Of a stretch of 64,000 bases of DNA, positions 63,142 through 64,000 are shown one piece after another. The notes beneath the pieces were generated by a model. That model was not told the origin of the DNA. It ran no database searches and worked only from the letters and a program-made list of their open reading frames with translations. The stretch lies in NCBI RefSeq assembly GCF_000154445.1, contig NZ_DS499566.1. One strand, written 5' to 3'. The first letter of the stretch is position 1. Every line of letters begins with the position of its first letter. A program made the translations under genes and the position numbers. This DNA is from Intestinibacter bartlettii (GTDB taxonomy: Bacteria > Bacillota > Clostridia > Peptostreptococcales > Peptostreptococcaceae).

Positions 63142-64000
63142 AATAAAAACACCGACGTTAAGTAGTTCTAAAAAAATATGTATGATACTTACTACAGTTT
63201 TTGTTTTATGTTTTACGATATTAATCTCTTTAAGAATAGGTAGTATAGATATTTCTTTCAAAGAATTAATTGATGGTATGTTTTTAAGTAAACAAAGCAA
63301 CAATTTCTTAATAATAAGAGATCTTAGAATGCCTAGAGTCTTATCTGCTGTATTAATAGGTGGTAACCTTGCAGTAGCAGGTGCACTTTTACAAACTACA
63401 ATGAAAAATCCACTAGCTGACCCTGGTATAATCGGGATTTCATCAGGAGCAAGCTTAGGGGCTATAGCTGTAATGGTTATATTTACAGATCTTATAAAAT
63501 ATAAAATCATAATAGCTTTTATAGGTGGTATAATAGCTGCATGCCTTGTTTACTTAATTGGAGAAGATAAAGGATTTTCACCAGTTAGAATAATACTTGC
63601 AGGTGTATGTGTAAACTCAATATTAAATGCATTATCTTCAATGGTGACGGTATTTAATAGTGCAGGAGTTTCAAGTATACAGACTTGGCTTTTAGGAAGT
63701 TTAGTAAATATAACATGGAATGATTTCAAAATACTAGCTTTATATACAATAGTAGGAATAGCACTATGTTTACTAGTTATAAAAAGCTGTGACCTTATGG
63801 GTCTTGGTGACAAAACAGCTCAAAGTTTAGGTCTAAACGTAAACAGAGTTAGAGTTATGATAACTTTTGTTGCAGTATTTTTAACTAGTATATCTACAGG
63901 AGTAGGTGGGGTTATATCATTTGTCGGACTTGTAATACCACATATATGTAGATTCTTAATAGGCTCTAGCCATAAATTCCTAATACCATTTAGTTATTTT
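63134..64000 (+). CDS. FecCD-family ABC permease (heme/iron), partial at window edge
   Basis: The frame opens at ATG 63134, inside the previous gene's last codons, and is still open at 64000 (289 codons shown; about 30-50 more expected). It is hydrophobic with many membrane helices. RMPRVLSAVLIGGNLAVAGA and LQTTMKNPLADPGIIGISSG are signature stretches of the FecCD/BtuC family, as is GVISFVGLVIPHICRFLIGS, the coupling-helix region. It would form the membrane channel for the heme transporter; the ATPase gene should lie just beyond the window. Confidence 0.92.
   Translation, partial: MSKIKTPTLSSSKKICMILTTVFVLCFTILISLRIGSIDISFKELIDGMFLSKQSNNFLIIRDLRMPRVLSAVLIGGNLAVAGALLQTTMKNPLADPGIIGISSGASLGAIAVMVIFTDLIKYKIIIAFIGGIIAACLVYLIGEDKGFSPVRIILAGVCVNSILNALSSMVTVFNSAGVSSIQTWLLGSLVNITWNDFKILALYTIVGIALCLLVIKSCDLMGLGDKTAQSLGLNVNRVRVMITFVAVFLTSISTGVGGVISFVGLVIPHICRFLIGSSHKFLIPFSYF

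Overview
The window is strongly AT-rich, uses AGGAGG-type ribosome binding sites with frequent TTG/GTG starts, and carries clostridial hallmarks: a trimeric NADH-linked [FeFe] hydrogenase, a reverse-rubrerythrin-like peroxidase, a dnaG-rpoD-trmK-nif3 block, an asparagine T-box ahead of aspS2-gatCAB, and T-box control of trpP. It is best explained as chromosome of an anaerobic member of the Clostridia, probably Peptostreptococcaceae (Clostridioides/Romboutsia/Intestinibacter-like). The species cannot be named from sequence alone. I see no rRNA, tRNA, CRISPR array or insertion sequence.

Layout. 0-6.2 kb: methionine gamma-lyase-family gene, a coiled-coil + DUF2325-like gene divergent from a SIR2-like gene with a zinc ribbon, a DUF554 membrane protein and an unrecognised protein. 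6.2-14 kb: oxalate/formate-type MFS carrier, hydC-hydB-hydA and an FAD/NAD(P) oxidoreductase. 14-22.5 kb: endolysin-like amidase, serine hydrolase, DUF975 and YitT membrane proteins, an orphan substrate-binding lipoprotein, MORN-repeat protein, polysaccharide deacetylase. 22.5-34.9 kb: dnaG-rpoD, trmK-nif3, Trp T-box-trpP, an orphan histidine kinase, alr, mntP, rubrerythrin, GNAT. 35-45 kb: Asn T-box-aspS2-gatCAB, cardiolipin synthase, YdcF, MscS, TVP38. 45-57.9 kb: a secreted SOD-fold protein that appears to have lost its metal ligands, then a nearly complete Ter stress module (three TerD, Ca-type P-ATPase, YceG, TelA, CitE-like lyase, PRTase/TRSP, StiP-PELOTA, HAD). 58.9-64 kb: a heme/iron locus (Fur box, two NEAT surface proteins, sortase, binding lipoprotein, permease cut by the window edge).

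How the genes work together. aspS2-gatCAB forms the indirect Asn-tRNA(Asn) route and is preceded by a leader that can read tRNA(Asn). hydABC oxidises or reduces the NADH/ferredoxin pool, and a Rex-like site lies upstream. The Ter block has the gene content of the module that comparative genomics predicts to make a nucleoside-like compound and to act in envelope or metal stress. The NEAT/sortase/ABC block would capture a ligand at the wall and pass it to the membrane.

A striking quality issue: eight genes, including the essential dnaG, are each broken by a single-base indel in a short homopolymer (seven +1, one -1). Restoring one base gives a full-length family member every time, so I treat them as intact genes with probable sequencing errors and annotate them across the break.
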